Of a DNA stretch of 64,000 nt, positions 62,228 through 64,000 are shown piece by piece. The stretch is taken from assembly GCF_019656335.1 (NCBI RefSeq), contig NZ_BPLZ01000016.1, positions 1 through 64,000 on the forward strand. Reading direction: 5' to 3'. The stretch is from Pseudomonas sp. NCCP-436. GTDB lineage: Bacteria; Pseudomonadota; Gammaproteobacteria; Pseudomonadales; Pseudomonadaceae. The stretch's first letter is position 1; each line of letters begins with the position of its first letter. The notes under the pieces are model-generated. The model was not told the DNA's origin. It did no database searches and saw only the letters and a program-made list of their open reading frames with translations. The position numbers and the translations under genes were made by a program.

Positions 62228-64000
62228 ATGGTTCGGGTTCGCAAACTGGTGCTGGCAATTGCAGCGGCTTCGGCGCTGTCTTCCGGTATGGCGCATGCAC
62301 TGGGATTGGGTGAAGTTACCCTGAAGTCCTCGCTGAATCAGCCGTTGGTAGCGGAAATCGAGTTGCTGGAGGTTCGCGATCTGGCCTCCAATGAGGTCAT
62401 TCCCAGTCTCGCATCCCCTGAAGAATTCGCCAAGGCGGGTGTTGATCGTCAGTATTTTCTGACCGATCTGAAATTTACCCCGGTTCTCAAGCCAAACGGC
62501 AAGAGTGTGATTCGTGTTACCTCCAGTAAGGTAGTTCGAGAGCCTTATCTGAACTTTCTGGTTGAAGTGCTCTGGCCCAATGGCCGACTGCTGCGTGAAT
62601 ATACCCTGTTGCTCGATCCGCCTCTTTACTCCCCGCAAACTGTCGTTGCAGCTGCGCCTCAATTGCCGATCGCCGCTCCTGTCTCTCGCGCGGTCACCCC
62701 GGCTGCCAGTGTTCCAGCAGTACGTTCCACTGCGCCAGCTTCTGCCCCGGCACGGCAGGCGATCTCCGGCAGCGAGTATCGCACCAGCAAAAACGATACC
62801 CTTTGGGAGATTTCGCAGCGTGTGGGCGGTGGTTCAGTCCACCAGGTGATGCTGGCCATCCAGGATTTGAATCCGAACGCCTTCATTGACGGCAATATCA
62901 ATCGTATGAAGAGCGGGCAGGTGCTGCGCTTGCCTGATGAGCAGCAGATTCGCCGGCGCAGCAATGCCGAGGCAGTGGCTCAGGTTGCCGAACAAAATGC
63001 TGCTTGGCGTGAAGGGCGTGCCGTAGCGTCGCGCCAACTGGATGCCACCCGTCGAACCAGTGCAGGTGCAGCCCCGGCCAAGGCGGAAAATGGCGACAGC
63101 TTGAAACTGGTTGCTGCAGACTCTGGTGCTTCCACCCGTGGCAGTGATACCGGTTCTGCCGACAGTAAGGCGCTGGTCGACAAGCTGGCAGTGACTCAGG
63201 AGAGCCTCGACTCTACCCGTCGTGAAAATGCCGAGTTGCAGAGTCGCATTGGTGATTTGCAGAGCCAATTGGACAAGCTTCAGCGCTTGATAGAGCTCAA
63301 GGACAGCCAGTTGGCTAAGTTGCAGGCCGAGATGGCAGCCTCGGGCGGAGCCGCCAAGGAAGAAGTTGCGCCCCCAAAAGCGGAATGGCCGGCTTCGAGC
63401 GAAGCTCCAGTAGCTGGTGAAGCTGGTGCGCCGACTGTTTCGCCGCCAGGCGAGGCGGCCCCTGATTACAACTACTCAGAAGAACCAGATGCTCCTGTCG
63501 AAGACAGTGCGGCAGCAACAGGACAGCCGGCCGAGGAGCCGGCTCCTGTCGTTGCGGCTCCGGTGCGTGCTGTAGAGCCGGCTGTGGCTGCCAAACCTGC
63601 TGCTCCGGTGGCGAAGCCTGAGACCAAACCTGCTCCTGCTCCTGCTCCACAGCCTCAGTCGGAGGGTTTTGTTGATGAGATGCTGGCCAATCCGATGACC
63701 TTGGGGCTTGCCGGGGGCGGTGTATTGCTGCTGTTGCTGGTAGGTCTGTTGGCGCTGTCGCGGCGTAATGCGATGAAAGAAGCTGAGCTGCAGGAAGAGC
63801 TGGCAGACGAGGCGGCGCAGCAGGACGTTTTTGCAGGTAATGTCGATTTGCCGGAAGACAGTTTCGCAGGTCTGGGGGACGATGCTGCCCGTGTAGCATC
63901 CACCTCGGCAAGTAATGGGAATGTCACTCCGCAGGCCGCCGATGTGCTGGGTGAGGCGGATATTTACATAGCCTACGGCCGTTTCAATCAGGCTGCCGAA
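62228..64000 (+). CDS. fimV: FimV-like pilus assembly/hub protein, N-terminal part
   Basis: An open frame of 591 codons running off the window. It has a signal peptide (residues 1-24, ending HA), the FimV N-terminal domain (LGLGEVTLKSSLNQPL), a peptidoglycan-binding LysM domain (about 180-240, KNDTLWEISQRV), a coiled coil (about 315-370), an Ala/Pro/Glu-rich linker and one transmembrane helix (about 490-512), then an acidic cytoplasmic stretch ending at the start of the TPR region. FimV organises type IV pilus and cAMP signalling at the pole. AAGGGA lies 8 bases before the ATG. Confidence 0.93.
   Translation, partial: MVRVRKLVLAIAAASALSSGMAHALGLGEVTLKSSLNQPLVAEIELLEVRDLASNEVIPSLASPEEFAKAGVDRQYFLTDLKFTPVLKPNGKSVIRVTSSKVVREPYLNFLVEVLWPNGRLLREYTLLLDPPLYSPQTVVAAAPQLPIAAPVSRAVTPAASVPAVRSTAPASAPARQAISGSEYRTSKNDTLWEISQRVGGGSVHQVMLAIQDLNPNAFIDGNINRMKSGQVLRLPDEQQIRRRSNAEAVAQVAEQNAAWREGRAVASRQLDATRRTSAGAAPAKAENGDSLKLVAADSGASTRGSDTGSADSKALVDKLAVTQESLDSTRRENAELQSRIGDLQSQLDKLQRLIELKDSQLAKLQAEMAASGGAAKEEVAPPKAEWPASSEAPVAGEAGAPTVSPPGEAAPDYNYSEEPDAPVEDSAAATGQPAEEPAPVVAAPVRAVEPAVAAKPAAPVAKPETKPAPAPAPQPQSEGFVDEMLANPMTLGLAGGGVLLLLLVGLLALSRRNAMKEAELQEELADEAAQQDVFAGNVDLPEDSFAGLGDDAARVASTSASNGNVTPQAADVLGEADIYIAYGRFNQAAE

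Overview
This window is a typical Pseudomonas chromosome segment: GC-rich with strong GC3 bias and dense, often overlapping operons. Gene content and order resemble P. aeruginosa-lineage core regions, namely cyaB, the cpx-like genes, scpAB, anr-hemN-ccoSIHG-cco1-cco2, uvrB-gltX and leuCDB-asd-usg-fimV. I favour a P. mendocina/oleovorans/alcaligenes-type species, but only weakly. I see no prophage, insertion sequence, CRISPR array or defence island. The interest lies in paralogue and regulatory architecture rather than in a clearly new system.

Layout. 1-7000: tail of an aldehyde dehydrogenase, a GFA-family protein, a class III adenylate cyclase (cyaB type), a DUF962 membrane protein, an AraC-type regulator, and two tandem trkH potassium-transporter genes. 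7000-11000: a YkgJ protein, a nitroreductase, and a Cpx-like envelope-stress set (membrane coiled-coil protein, response regulator, Spy/CpxP-like protein, sensor kinase). 11000-18100: a YciI protein, PHP phosphoesterase, YciO, ScpA/ScpB chromosome-condensation proteins, a DUF1289 protein, a two-gene ABC exporter of the PQQ-alcohol-metabolism type, an I78 inhibitor lipoprotein and YceH. 18100-35500: a block for microaerobic respiration. It holds apt, the oxygen sensor anr, hemN behind an Anr box, the cbb3 oxidase assembly genes ccoS, ccoI, ccoH and ccoG, and two complete ccoNOQP operons. Only the second operon has a recognisable Anr site, and the two share conversion-like identical tracts. A hydrolase, a cytochrome c and a 31-residue membrane peptide follow.

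36100-39600: a thiolase/FadB-like beta-oxidation pair of very high GC. 39800-47100: a class I amidotransferase, tRNA-Asn, an aromatic aminotransferase, uvrB, gltX, and a five-gene tRNA-Ala/Glu operon with a recent internal duplication. 47100-55300: a 7TMR-DISM diguanylate cyclase, eda, a thioesterase, dusC, an ibpA-type small heat-shock gene behind a ROSE-like RNA thermometer, and a large PAS-GGDEF-EAL protein. 55400-64000: a LysR regulator divergent from leuC-leuD-leuB, then asd, its cysteine-less paralogue usg, and fimV running off the end.

Two themes recur. One is oxygen and copper-dependent respiration under Anr control. The other is second-messenger signalling, with one cAMP enzyme and two c-di-GMP enzymes. 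Start sites were chosen by ribosome-binding sites and family lengths, so several genes are shorter than their longest open frames.
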